DNA of 64,000 bases from Paralichthys olivaceus (lineage: Eukaryota > Chordata > Actinopteri > Pleuronectiformes > Paralichthyidae). A program made the translations under genes and the position numbers. Below the pieces are notes generated by a model. That model was not told the DNA's origin, made no database searches, and saw only the letters and a program-made list of their open reading frames with translations. Location: assembly GCF_024713975.1 (NCBI RefSeq), contig NC_091107.1:12141501-12205500 (forward strand), in the 5' to 3' direction. Positions within the stretch are counted from its first letter, which is position 1. Each line of letters starts with the position of its first letter. Below, in pieces: positions 21,756-34,000 of the stretch.

Positions 21756-24700
21756 TTACATGTCCTCCACGCTCCATTTATAAGCCGCTTCCTGGACAGC
21801 TTTTTTATCTGCCATCCGTGTGTAGCGTTTCTGCTCAAAACCATTTGACCTGCAAGACAAATGAAATTCTGCCGTTAATTGCGCAAATCACATCCTGGTC
21901 TCCATCTTTGATGTGATGCACCACAGCAAATTTTCAATACAGTTCCTAATCTTGTCCAATGTAAAGGCCAAAATAGTGACCATGATTATAACCCAATTAA
22001 AGGTAAGACAATCTTTCGAAGTTGTAGTCCCATTAATCCCATTACAAATGCATCCCACTCATTTACTCTTTTACAGACACACACTGCACCTGTCAACTCC
22101 GTCCCAGCGATATCCTGGTGGAATATTGAATCGGTTTGGAGGTGGTGCTGGGCCTTTATACTGAGGTTTTGCTTGCATATTTGTGGTCCGAGCTTTTTTC
22201 CGTCTGAGCATCGCAGCCATCGGATCTCCCTCCCTTTCCTGCTCTCTCAACAGACGATCAAGGTCCTCGTCATCGTGGTGACGTGCCAGCGGCTTCTGGG
22301 CTTCATGCATTGCATCCTCAAGTTTCTGCTGATGCATCTGGCCCTGGGCCAACCTATAAACACATATATTATAAATCACGGAAAACAAGTCCAAGCACAA
22401 CACATTTAAATTAAAATTGACGCGGTCAAAATCACTCAGTTTTTTTTTGATGCGGGAAAAGTTTTTGCAAACTCACCCTCTCCCCCACTGAGCATATTTC
22501 TCATCCTTTGCTGCTTTTTCTCCGGCTTTCCTCTTCTGTTCTTCTCTCTCCGAATCCAGATCTCTCCTTTTACCACTCTTGTCTCGGAACACGGTCTGGG
22601 CATTACGTGATTCATCTATTCAAAGCATGAATACAGGTATAACATATATAACACATTTATAAGAACTAATCCCAGCTAAGAATACAATATTCAGTATACT
22701 TTTGGAGTATACATGACTCATTTGAATGGAAATTCCTGGGAACTTTGTAGTTAACGGCTGAGAAAGGGAAAAGTTCATTAAAAGAGTAAAGCTGAGCCAA
22801 CCTTCTAGCGGCTGGTTCTTTCTTTCTCTGCGACGGTTCTCCTCCTGCTCTTTCCTTAAAACATCTACAGAAACCAGACCTGCCATTCCACCAGAAAGCA
22901 TCCCCTGAAAACAAACACACTGTAAACACAGCTATCTGAGAAAAACCTTACTTCAGCTACAATTCAACACATTTTTCTTACCTGTGACTGGCCAGGCCTA
23001 CGAGGAGGTGACAGATCTTCATCTGAGTCCCTTCCATTTTTTCGCCGCCTCCTGGGTGGAGACTGATCAGTATCAGGTCCTTGTTTTTTTTTTGAGCGCC
23101 TCCTTGGAGGAGACTGGTCGAGGTCTATAGCTTCTCCCTTTATTGCCTTTTTTCTTGGAGGAGATTGATCAGAGTCTGAATCATGTCTGTTCTGAGCCTT
23201 CTTTGTCTGTGGTGACCCATGAGGATCCGGTGAACGTTTTTTACTTGGCTGTCTTCTAGTGGGTGAAGAATCTGACAAAGACATAATAACTTGTTTAGAC
23301 AACTGTTCATATAACTGTTTGTGTCACTAAACCCTTGAACCAAAAGTACTGTGCACAAGTTGTTTGGCCAGTTGTACTATTAGGGGCTGACAGGAACGGA
23401 AAAGGTTGACTGAACATATGGAGATACATGCAGATTAATAATTTATCAATATTCATTGTCATTCTTTTATATAGCATCACATGCAAAGTTATTATCCAAA
23501 ATAAGACTCCAAAGAAAAATCCTGACTTAGAGTTAGTTTTCACAAAATTATTTCTTCAGCACTAGAAGAAAATTCTGTTCCAGTTTGACCAAATCATCAA
23601 ATGAGATTGATGTAAATGGGACAATTACTTAACCACGCATGTTGATGTCTTCTGGATATTGTGATGTTTTTATTTTTGATCATATCATATTGCCCAATGC
23701 AAAAATAAATTTGATTTAGCCTCAACTATTACTTCTCACCTTTACTTTGTATCTTCCCTGATTTCATTGACTGTTGACGTGGAGGCGACAAGTCTGGCGA
23801 GTCATGGCGACCTCTCCTGGGAGGAGATATATCTGGAGAGTCGTGGCGACCTTGTCTGGGTGGAGATATGTCAGGAGAATCGTGGCGACCTTGTCTGGTA
23901 GGAGATGCGTCTGGAGAGTCATGTTGACTCCTGTCTGAGTCTTGATCTTCATCAGCTATAAGAAGAGGACATTCAGCGTGAACAATAATCATTGACAAAT
24001 GTTCTCTGCATCTTTGACAAACAACAATTACCTCCAATCACTTTCCATCTATTGGTTTTGAAGGCTTCCAGCTGTTTGACCTCATCTGGTCGATCATCAA
24101 TCACCTCAGCAATCTGAAGAGAAAAAGAAGAGACTAAGGTTAAAGAAAAGATTAGTCAATGTGTCAATATAAATTTAATAAAGAGGACAGATTTTGCCAA
24201 AACAATGTATAGTATTATAACAATAATTTTTATTATCTGTGGTGGTATTGGAGTATAAAAGGCAATAATTGTAAATTCATGAGAATAACTACCATAAAGC
24301 AATATTGGATAGGACTTTTTCAATCAACATGATGATGAATCAAAAAAATATCACAATTAGAGCAGAAACAATAAATTCTTAGCTGACTGACTAAAAAAAT
24401 GCTTAACTTTTCCTCGGTCTAGCTTCTCAATTACTACTATTAAATAGTTTAAAAATAAATCTTAGGTGATATTAAATTGCACAATTTAAAACTGATCACA
24501 GTTTGTGATCAGGATTTCTTATAGAGAAACAATGAATAAACTATTAGGACATTATTGATTAATCTGCAGATTATTTTATATATAATTATTTTATAATGAG
24601 TAATCTTTAGTTTACAGTACAAATCTCAAACTGTGCATATCCTGATGTAAAATAACACACACCATATTATAGAGGTTTCTATCCATTATCCCCACTCTAA

Positions 24701-25250
24701 TCTCAAGACGATGTTTGGGCCAGATTTTCTAAACTTGATCAGGTTTGATGAAATCTTTCATAACAAGACATAAAATGTATATCGCTGAGGAAAACACTGG
24801 CTGTATCATGAAAATGAATGGACTCCGGTTGAACAGCTTGACAAAGTTAGCAGTAAGTGAACTCACCACTGGAGCCTCCTCTTCGTCCTCTTCATCCTCC
24901 TGCTCCTCTGTGACCATCTGTTTCCAGTCTATATCGTCGTCTACTATTTTTAGTCTGGAACAAAACAAGTACAGGTGAGTTGGGTGACGCTGCAAACGCG
25001 ATTTCCTCAAAACGTGGAGCTGAAGACATGAGAGCGCAGATACACGAGCTAGCTTAACACACAACGCTTTAGCAGGAAACCGCTCGTTTAAAACGCGCCC
25101 GTGAACTCACCCTCTCTCCGGAAGCTTGCGTCGTTTCTTTTTAAGCTTCCCCTTTGATTTCTTAGAATCATCATCCGCAGATAAATATCGTTTTAAGTAT
25201 TCAGCTTTCGATAGTTCAGGTCCTTCACTGCGGCCAGCGGAGGCGGCCAT
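21756..25250 (-). CDS. BUD13: BUD13 homologue, RES complex splicing factor, 9 exons
   Basis: Nuclear subunit of the pre-mRNA retention and splicing (RES) complex with SNIP1 and RBMX2, part of the activated spliceosome. Exons: 25111-25250, 24867-24954, 24032-24113, 23740-23955, 22982-23271, 22802-22904, 22477-22615, 22090-22353, 21756-21849. The sum is 1416 nt, or 471 aa; human is 619, with a longer repeat region. Order of features: N-terminal LSKAEYLKRYLSADDD and a Lys/Arg-rich patch; IVDDDIDW; then two exons of RHDSPDxSPPR-type and DQSPPRRR-type repeats. The conserved C-terminal third has KPLARHHDDEDLDRLLREQ and EREGDPM, PAPPPNRFNIPPGYRWDGVD, and the invariant-looking end YKWSVEDM. Start ATG 25250 lies in a short GC-richer first exon. 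All introns are GT-AG and phase-consistent. Confidence 0.96.
23764..23952 (-). repeat. BUD13: Coding SPPR repeat array in BUD13
   Basis: About four tandem units of roughly 11 codons reading RHDSPDISPPRQG-like sequence, visible in the DNA as repeated GTCGTGGCGACC / TCTGGAGAG blocks. A related DQSPPRRR series follows in the next exon (22982-23271). Confidence 0.9.
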
Positions 25251-26640
25251 CTTTGTGATGTCGGTAACTACGGAGAGCAGCGAGGGTCAAGAACGTGAAC
25301 GACAAGGTTTGGTTCAAGTCTCTGCTGATTCACTGAACATATTCTCCCATTGCACGTTTTCCTTGTTCTTACACTGTATATATTAGTTTTATTCCATTCA
25401 TATTTAAATATTGTTATGCTTACACTCGAGTATTGCAAGTTAGTTATTATCAATTACTGAAGCCTATTTATGTCTGTTGCTGTGTTAATATTGCAAGTCT
25501 TCCCGTTGCGGGACAAATAAAGAATTATCTTGTCTCATCTTATGTTTGTAACAAGTATATTGATAATGAATTCACATTACTTTGCTGGGACTGGTTCGTT
25601 TGATTTGATTTGTAAAAATGGGCTGTACGAGTAAATTGGATTGACTGATTTGATCAGTGCCAAAGAAGCTGACTTTGCTGTATTTAGTCATTTATTCATC
25701 TAATTAAATGTTTCTACTGAAATGGACCCAATAGTCTGAAATAAAGCTTAATTTACTGAATTTACTTTACCAAAAAAATCCATCACATGTTTTCATTTGT
25801 TTGTTTGATAGTCAGCAGGAACGCACACAAAATACCAAACTGACTTCCGTGAGATTTTGTGAAGGGGTAGGGCATGACTAAAGGAAGAACCCAGTACATT
25901 CTTTGTGTGGATGTAGATCAGGGACTTTCCCCCCTCTTTCTTTAACATTTCAAGATTGGGCATTTTTCAACATTTTCATTGATTTATCAGAGAATAACTA
26001 ATAGATCTTGATGAAAGATATCAGGGATGTCTTTTAACCTATGTACTGAACATACATATGGTTTTATAAGCCTGTCCAACTGTTGTTCCTTTGTGGAGGT
26101 ATACACTCTACTGTCACTCTAGTTAACATTAGTGGCCAACATAATGGAGCTTGTCAGCATGACTCAGCTTTAAAAAAAAAAAAGTGTACTATCCTATTGG
26201 AGCTTGTGGGCCCCAGTTCTGTTTCATGATGAACATGGAATTCACAGCAAGTCTGACTTTAAACAGCAAATATTCTTTATTGAAAACAAACACTGCAGCT
26301 TACAAAGTAATATTGACTTGACATGATACTCAGTGCAATTTTATACACATTTGATATAGTGTGTCCCTGCAGCAAAAAAGCACATCTGTATACATTTCTG
26401 TTGAGTCATCTTCATTCATTCTAAAGAGAGTGATGAAAACAGATGGATACTTCTTCAGCGGCCTAACAGGAAGAGCACAAGGGCAGGAGAGCCATAGTTG
26501 CAAGCTGTAGACATCTTTTTAATGTATAGTGGTATTGTCGGGATGTTGAACGATGCAGAGAGATGGTTAAGTGTGGTTAGAGATGATTAAGTGTGTTTAG
26601 AGATGATTAAGTGTGGTTAGCTGTGCCTGTGTGTGTTTCT
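25251..26640. other. BUD13 5' side and THY1 3' UTR
   Basis: Head-to-tail gap. A family C-like repeat lies at about 25865-26030 (GGAAGAACCCAGTACATT..., TAATAGATCTTGATGAAAG). A minus-strand AATAAA (TTTATT at 26276-26281) gives THY1 a 3' UTR of about 360 nt. GTGTGGTTAGAGATGATTAA is tandemly repeated around 26565-26622. Confidence 0.5.
26276..26281 (-). terminator. THY1: Candidate THY1 polyadenylation signal
   Basis: TTTATT on the plus strand reads AATAAA on the THY1 strand, about 360 nt after the stop codon. Confidence 0.5.
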
Positions 26641-27310
26641 TTAGCTCTGTGTGTGATAGAAGAGCAGCAGACAGGCGATCCAGGAGCAGGAGCTCTTCAC
26701 AAACACTCTTACAGCTGAACACGGGAGAAGTTGACCTGCAGAGGATGAAAAGTGGGATTAAAAAGTTGACAAAAGCATCTCTGCAGTTTTCTCCCACTCA
26801 CTTAGTCTCACGCTCACTCCACCAAACAATCCATCCACCTACCTGCCTCCAAAGTGACAGTGGCAGAGTCTTCCGATATTTTGCAGAGGTACGTGGTGTT
26901 GTGTGGGAGATTGTCTGTGAAGCCGCTCAGGGTCAGTCTGTAGCCCTGGGGCTCCAGCTCCTCAACATAGCTCTTGTCCTTGAACTGGCTCTCTGCGGCC
27001 AAGCCTGACACATTGGTGTTAATGAGGGACTGTTTGGTTCCAGAGGACCAGGAGAACTCATAGCTGTTGAATTTGTTAGGCTTGAGCGCGATTTTACAGT
27101 CCACCCTCAGGTCGTTGTCATCCTCAACACACACAGAGATTGTATCACACTCTGCTAGGATCAGGAGTGCTGGCGCAGAGCAGAGAAGGAAAAAGACAGA
27201 AGTAATTAGTTTATTGTCTACATCCTGTCATTGCACAACTGAGCAGGATTACATAACCGAGCAGGAATCTCACCTCCCAGCACTCCACACACAAACAGAG
27301 ACTTGAGCAT
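26641..27310 (-). CDS. THY1: THY1 (CD90), GPI-anchored Ig-superfamily protein, 3 coding exons
   Basis: Small cell-surface glycoprotein with one V-type Ig domain, found on neurons, lymphoid and stromal cells and involved in adhesion and signalling. Exons 27274-27310, 26843-27169 and 26641-26735 sum to 459 nt, or 152 aa. The signal peptide is split across the first intron (MLKSLFVCGVLG then ALLILAEC). The Ig domain carries VDCKIALKP and TTYLCKI as the disulfide cysteines, with SYEFSWSS in between. N-glycosylation sequons are NVS and NTT. The last exon encodes a Cys-Ser-Ala site followed by a short hydrophobic C terminus (SCSWIACLLLFYH), consistent with cleavage and GPI attachment. Length and three-exon structure fit THY1. 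NECTIN1 is next, divergently transcribed; these two are also neighbours in human 11q23.3. Confidence 0.92.
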
Positions 27311-29639
27311 GATGGAAAAGCACTCATCCAACTTTGAGAAAAAGAGATGAAATGTGAGAAAGATAAGCACATTACAAAGATCATTAAAGTAAAATGTAAG
27401 CAATCAATGGCTTTACAACGATAAGACTAATCAAGTTATCATCCATTTCTGCTTCTCGACCAGGCTCTCCAGGCAGCTGTGATGTAGTTTTGGTTGAGGT
27501 CTTGACATCATTTATATTAAGGGAATTCAAAAAGAACAAAAGGAAAAAAGTATACAGCAAACACAGGTTTGTCACTTGGTTGGAAAAGGCTGAGATACTG
27601 TGATCTTATTTGTAAAATATTGTCTCCAGAACCACCTGTGGGAAAATCGGATGACTGGACAGGATTCAAAGTGAAAGATGACATAGATGTTTTCTCTCCT
27701 CCGTTCAATCTCCAGTTTTTTTCACAATTCCTGATTTTTTCCCACTGCCCTTGACAGAGTTTGGCTTGTATCACTATCCTGAGCCTTAATGGATTTAAAT
27801 ATCAAGTTAATAACATCTATTAATTAAACTTGAGTGTCTTCTGATGTCATTCCCAAATCTAGCAAATCTAGCACATCCTTTTGTCCTACAGATTTGACCC
27901 TAGTGTTCACACAACTTCTCCGAGCTGCAGCAGAACATCTCTCCGGGATCTTACCTCCTTTCAGGACTGAATGATGCAGGAGCTCCTGCCTCTGTGCACC
28001 CGTCTAGTGGTGGTATTTTGTGGCTCAGTGTGCAGCACTGCAGAGCATCAGACTCCAGAGGCGAGGTAGGAGCGACACAGCGAGGTGGAGAGAGAGTGGG
28101 AGGGCTGAAGGTGGACCAGAGAACGCTGATTTGTCTCTCTCGTCTGCAGTGGCTGACGGAGGACACATGGGCAGGATGACTGAAAAAAACACTCAGTCAG
28201 CATCATCATCGTGTGATGACCTTGTCTCCTTTCCTCTCTGGGCCTCTCCTCACCCTTTTTCCTTCATAGAACTCCCTTGTACTGCATTGCCCTTCACGTC
28301 TATCTAAGTGATGTTCTCCCTCTGATTTCCATTTTTAAAGTTGCTCTGATAGATTATATATTATTTAAATAATGGTTTAATCTTGTTTTGTGCTGTACTT
28401 AACAAGTTTGTAACTGTACACTTAGTGTGGGAAGAGAATATAGAAATAATTTACAGAGAGCATGCTTTCACAATAGAAATGCACACCATTACAGGGTAAA
28501 TTTTAGATCCCTAACACTTCCCTAGAAATTTCTAGCACAGTCATTCAAAATGACGCATGCACAATAACGACTCAGTGTCTCCACCTTAAGGCCAATAAAA
28601 AGAACAAAGTAGGTTGGGTGCACATTCACAGCCTGTATCACTAGGTGCCAGTGTTTGGCCATGTGCAGTTAAAGTGGCTGCTGTGGTAAGGATGGATATG
28701 ACCTACAACGCTTAAACTATTGGAGAGGTAGAGCTTCACCTCATCTCAAGTTTAAATGCTAACACTGAAAAAACTAATATAAAGTATGGAAATAATCAAC
28801 ATAGTAAGAAGTTAAATAATTTAGGATGAACCTGCAGGTGAACTCGTCTGTAGGACGGTGCTGTTCCCAGAAAGGATTAATTGCTCATGAAAATAATAAG
28901 CAAGGAATAAACAATTTCAGCACAGTGAGCTCATGTTACTGAATACTGACAAAGGCCTTATCACTGTGAGCAGTTTGTCTTGACAATATTTAGTAAAACA
29001 ACATAAAAGTAAAGTATGTTCTTAAAAAAACATTTGATTAACACCAAAAATCTGTTGTTTTCAAAATTGACATTTTCTTGATCTCTGGTTATGGATCCCA
29101 ACTTATTAATCCTTTGAATCCGTTGAATTTGAATACATTTCTCTGTCAAACAGACATGTCCTCCTACATGATCTTTCTGGTTCTTCTTTATGTCTGTCTG
29201 TCTCGCTCTTTCTTCCTGATCCCATTTTCACCTTTCAGTTTCACTCATTTCTCACCTGCCTACAAAAGGTTTCTCTCCTGAGCTTCCCTCCTCTGCAAAT
29301 CCCCCTGGACATCTAGACAAGGCCAAACCATTAAAAGTCATCTAAGCAGGCTGTTAGTATATCCAAAGAATGTGGGATATTTATGTGTGTTCTAATATTA
29401 TGCTATACAATTCCATATACAAGTCCAAGTGTACAAGCATCAATTCACCATTTCTGTCTTTATCTTCAATTTACAAAATGTGTAATGATTTTGCTGCAGA
29501 TGTCATTCAGTTCATAAAAACAGCATTTGCTAAAATGCACAAATAAATAAATAAAGGACACAAATAAGTTAAGCAATTACAGATCACAAATTAATAAACC
29601 ATGTGCATTTATTTGTTTTCTCCCTCATCCCCCACATTT

Positions 29640-29990
29640 TCAAGGTTCTTTAATTATCCTTTCATTTATGTTTTTACTTCTGCAGGATTATGCAGAAACT
29701 ACTGAACAGAGTTCAATGAAACTTGGTGGAAGGATGTGACATGGGACTATTAAGGATGGGCTAAGAGGGAACCTGTTAAATTTTGGCGTACAACCAGACA
29801 AAGTTTGCTTGTTTGTGTATGTGATTGTTTTTGGGCAGGATTATGCTGGACGGATTCCCGGACACTTGCTGGATCGATGTGGCATGGGTCAGGGAAGACC
29901 AGATTCAAATTTGGTGTGGATCCTAAATATTTTTAAGGATTTCCCAGGAAAAAATTAATGGATCTTGGTGATAAAATACAACACATTCAG
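29640..29990 (+). repeat. Dispersed repeat family C
   Basis: Carries 'GCAGGATTATGCAGAAACTAC', 'GAAACTTGGTGGAAGGATGTG', a second AGGATTATGCTGGACGGATT block and a 3' part reading AAAAATTAATGGATCTTGGTG. It matches 7073-7180 and 60896-61110 in order. Confidence 0.65.
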
Positions 29991-30089
29991 AGAACCGATA
30001 ATCATGAATGTGTGCATCTGGTGCAGATGCAAATAGAGTATGAATCTAAAATCTAGTGAATTTAAAGGTAAAGGCAAATATAAGAGAGA

Positions 30090-30338
30090 ACCTGTTAGCT
30101 TCAGTTCTCATCAAAACTCAAAAGGTGTTTAGTTTATCCAGTCTGGGCTACTGTAAAAAAAGATGGCCTCCCTAGAGAGAACCTGCTCCTGATGTAAATA
30201 TAAAGTATTAAATATAAAAGGCTCATTCTGTGGTAAAGAAAACCACAATTACTACATGAAAAATTCACTAGGATTATTTTATATTCGATTCCTGCCAATA
30301 GATACCTTTCACCTCAATCTTACACACTGGACCTTTAA
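30090..30338 (+). mobile_element. MITE-like family A, copy 2 (5'-truncated)
   Basis: Shares ACTCAAAAGGTGTTTAGTTT, TGATGTAAATATAAAGTATT and the terminal CTTACACACTGGACCTTTAA with the copy at 63220-63594. The 5' third is missing. Confidence 0.8.
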
Positions 30339-31009
30339 ATGTGGTTTTAAAGACTGTTGGTCCAATGTGAGGTATGCTCTCGACTGAGGGCCATCCTGGT
30401 TAATTTAATTTATATGTCAATAAAGATCAGCTCAGGGATCAAATCTCAGCTGTGTCAATGGTGGATAGATCAGCACGGGGGGGCCTTCACTGGTCAATTG
30501 GAACAATTTCCTTTATGTACGCCCCTGTCTGGTATCCAAATTGAGTCTGTTCGTTTAAAACATATTGACTGCGCCTTTTTGTTTTTCTGTAAATGTGCAC
30601 ACCATCCGGCTGAGCCCTCACACACTGACAGGGCTGACAGTGAATTGAACTGGAGGGGGGTAGGCTCTCTCTGAAATAATCTCCCCACGCGTTAAGCTGC
30701 TTTATCCCCGCCAAGCCTCAGCCGGACACTGCTGCTGCAGCCCCGTCACCAGTCGGCGGGGAGTCGACTTAAAGCGGGAGAAAGAAAAAGTGATACGGGA
30801 GAGATAAGTTTGAGAAACATTTCTTGTTTTTGTGCAGTTTGTGGATCTGGAGTCAGCGGGAGCTCGGTTTGTTTCTCGGAGAGCTGAGTGGAGCCGGACG
30901 CACGGGGGCTGAAGCTGAACCTGCAACCTGCACTCAGTCCGCGAGGCAGGAGGGGGAAAACAAGTGCACACTGGGAATCGAACCACACAGAGAAGCTGGC
31001 ACTGGTGGC

Positions 31010-34000
31010 ATGGGCATGGAAAACACTGGACTGTGGATATTCCTGATAACAACCTGTGTTGTTCCAGGTATGGCTGCTCTGTTTGTCTTCTTAGCGCCAG
31101 GCAGGTTGAAGATGACTCTGGTGATGTCAGGAGCAGGACATGGTTGATTTATCTGTTTTCTAATCTATAGCTGCCGATCACACATGGGGGGGTCAGACAC
31201 AGGGCAGACACTGAAAGTAAAACTGTGCAAAAGAACAATTCAGAATCAGGATCATGTCCAGTATGTTGTATATTCACACTTCAGTAAACATATCTGACAT
31301 TAGGACGTAAAGTAAATTCAAAGTATAAATCATTGTAAAGGCCTGGTTACCTTTTTAAATCCTAAATTTATATTAACAACCATCATATAGCTGACACATT
31401 TACACTTTTAGATTCAGGTAATCCACATAATGATTATATTACATGAATGATTTAAAATTCATATAATATTTGATCTATTTTTGATAAGTAATGGGTAGCA
31501 TATATGAATGTTTAATGAATCAAAGATTAATGAGGCTGTTTACTTTTATTATCATCATCTTCACAATATCTCAATTTCTGGCCACCACTTTCTGATAAGT
31601 TACTTTTATGTATGTTAATAAGTAGTAAAGTAGAACTGAACTCAGTAGAGTGTTTACCTCTGCCAAGGTCTAACAGTCCCCTTCAGTCAAGCTGCACCAA
31701 ATTTCACATATCAGTTCCTTAAATTCTCCTGGATCTGCCTCCAGATACTGATACACATCAGAATTTAATTGGTTTTTCCTTAAACTATAAAGCATTCCTC
31801 CACAGAGTTTCATGGAATTCTGTTCTGTTATTTTTGTATAATTGCTCCAAAATGAACAATCAAACTGAAAACTTAACCTCCTTAGCATGATAATCCTCTT
31901 GCATGATAATCATATCTGAAGGTACAAATATAGACTGTATTTAAAGATGGACAATGGGTCTCCACCTCTTCCCATTATATTTTAGTTGAAATATTCTAGA
32001 TACGAATGCCTCCATCTTGCACATTTGAATCCACAGTCTGTGCTGTAGCTATCGGATGGTGAGTCAGGGTAATGAGGTCCTGTCAATACACACGTTCAAC
32101 CAATCACTATTTGTCTCAGCTGTCACTCAAGATATCATCAGTTTTAATCATCATCATATATAAATTATTTACTCTCTGAAACGTATTAAATTTACTGTTG
32201 ATCATTGCAAATTAGACAGTTTGAGTGGACTCGTGTGTATTTTTCAGTCGGACCAAACTTCACCGTCTGCAGATGGCCCCCCCACATCCTGCAGAGTTCT
32301 GTGTGTATGTGTGTGTCTAACTCTTGCCTCATAGTAACAGGTGCATTGGTGTAATCACACTAAGCTTGGGGCCAAACATGCAGCTGGCATCAGAGTTGTA
32401 GCTGCATTACAAGGGGGGTGGGGTGCGGTGGTACACCATCCTGTCAAAAGCGATTGTGGCAGCATACGGAAGTGTTCAGCTGCTGCATCTGCTGTGATTG
32501 CTTTTTTCATTCAGTCTGTGGTAGACCCCCCCCCCCATGGGCCAGTTGAGCAGTAATTTGCTGGTGCACAATACATGTGTGTATGTGTTATTAGCGAGTG
32601 TGAGGTCGCACCATGTGTGTAGGATTGTCATGTTGGAGGACAGACCAGTGGATTAGAGCTGCACAGGGAGAAGCAAGAGTGTACCAACATGATCGCTGCC
32701 AAGTCCCATCAGCCGGCTGACTGTTGCTGCAGCGTGTCTGTCTTCTCCTGCCTGGTGCACACTCAGAGTGGCTCCTCAGGGCTGACAGCTCCTTGTGAGG
32801 TTGCCACCAACTTGATGAGGGTGCTGTCACGGAGAGTCACTAATAGGTTTCTCCCTGCACATAAAAGTTCTCTGCAGAAAGCGGAGAGAAGGCTGAGAGA
32901 CAGACATCCTCATGAATTTTTGCATAATCCACCGTCCACAGCTGGAACACACAGACACTGCTCTACAGAAATAATCCAGCACAAACACACAGCCCTTTCA
33001 CCCCCCCTTCATTTTGTGTCATTCTCTTTTTTGCACCATAGTCGGCTCCATTTCAAACCACAGTTCCTCCTTCTTCTCTTCTCTCGGTCAGTTGATCGTC
33101 CTCCACAGACTTCTTTCTTAATTTCTCTCCATCTTTTATATGCTGCCTTCATGTCCCAAAACACAGATGCAGCAGTAACAGTCATCGTAATCCTGTGAGC
33201 TGCCCGCTGAACACCAGCCAAACACACACTCTGGGTTCCTAGTGTCACAGAGATTACACACCCACACAAACATGCACACATGTAGATGCATGCATGTGTG
33301 CGTGTGTCTGTACAGATACCAGTCATAAACAATGAGAGATTACAATTGATTTAGGGAGGGAAAAAATGAGGAGAGAAGAGTTCTCAATTTCAATCAGGAA
33401 AAATGGGCAGCAGTGCACATCATTTGTTAAAGTGGATATCCAAATGTCAGAGTTCATCATGGGTGAAGTTGCTGGTCTGCTGTCATGCTGAGCAATCTGT
33501 TGATAGATACCATGTAAAATGTAAAAATATTTAAAGAGTCAAGTTACAGGTAGTGGTGTAGAGTAGTCATATCATACATGAGTCTTTAGTTTGACCATTG
33601 TGTGTTTCTTCACTTGATCTTCATTCTGCCTAAGGTTTCCCTACATTTGAAGTCACAAGGCCAAAGACACAAATACACAGTGTAATCCCAGATCAATCAC
33701 AGATTTGATGGCCTAAAGATTAAACAGTTAATCTGTCCTCTACTCTTTCTCTCTGTGTTTTTCATTTTCTCGTCTGTTGCATGAGGTCAGGTCAGGGTTT
33801 TTTTTTCTGTATCTGTAGCCTTCTGGTAGCCAAGTGAGGGAGGCTGGAGGTAGATGTGGTTTGATGGGGCATGAAACATTGCAGTGTAATGTGATAGTTT
33901 TAATTAACAACATCACGGCAGACAATGATGTCATCTTCATATTTTTAAATGGACACATACTGTATCTATGAACGTTCTTTTAAGACGTCCATTTCAACAC

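Larger units (their letters stand above)
27311..31009. other. Divergent region between THY1 and NECTIN1
   Basis: Includes THY1 5' noncoding sequence and promoter (27311-28200, with a possible noncoding exon near 27950-28170) and the GC-rich NECTIN1 5' UTR (about 30650-31009). Between them are a family C repeat and MITE copy 2. Open frames such as those at 30357-30714 show no family resemblance. Confidence 0.5.

Noticed and set aside
30357-30714. Overlapping open frames on both strands before NECTIN1
   Set aside because: They fall in the presumed promoter and 5' UTR. Neither resembles a known protein or joins in phase to NECTIN1.
32689-33198. 169-aa open frame in NECTIN1 intron 1
   Set aside because: It has no family resemblance, no splice or promoter context and ordinary intronic composition.
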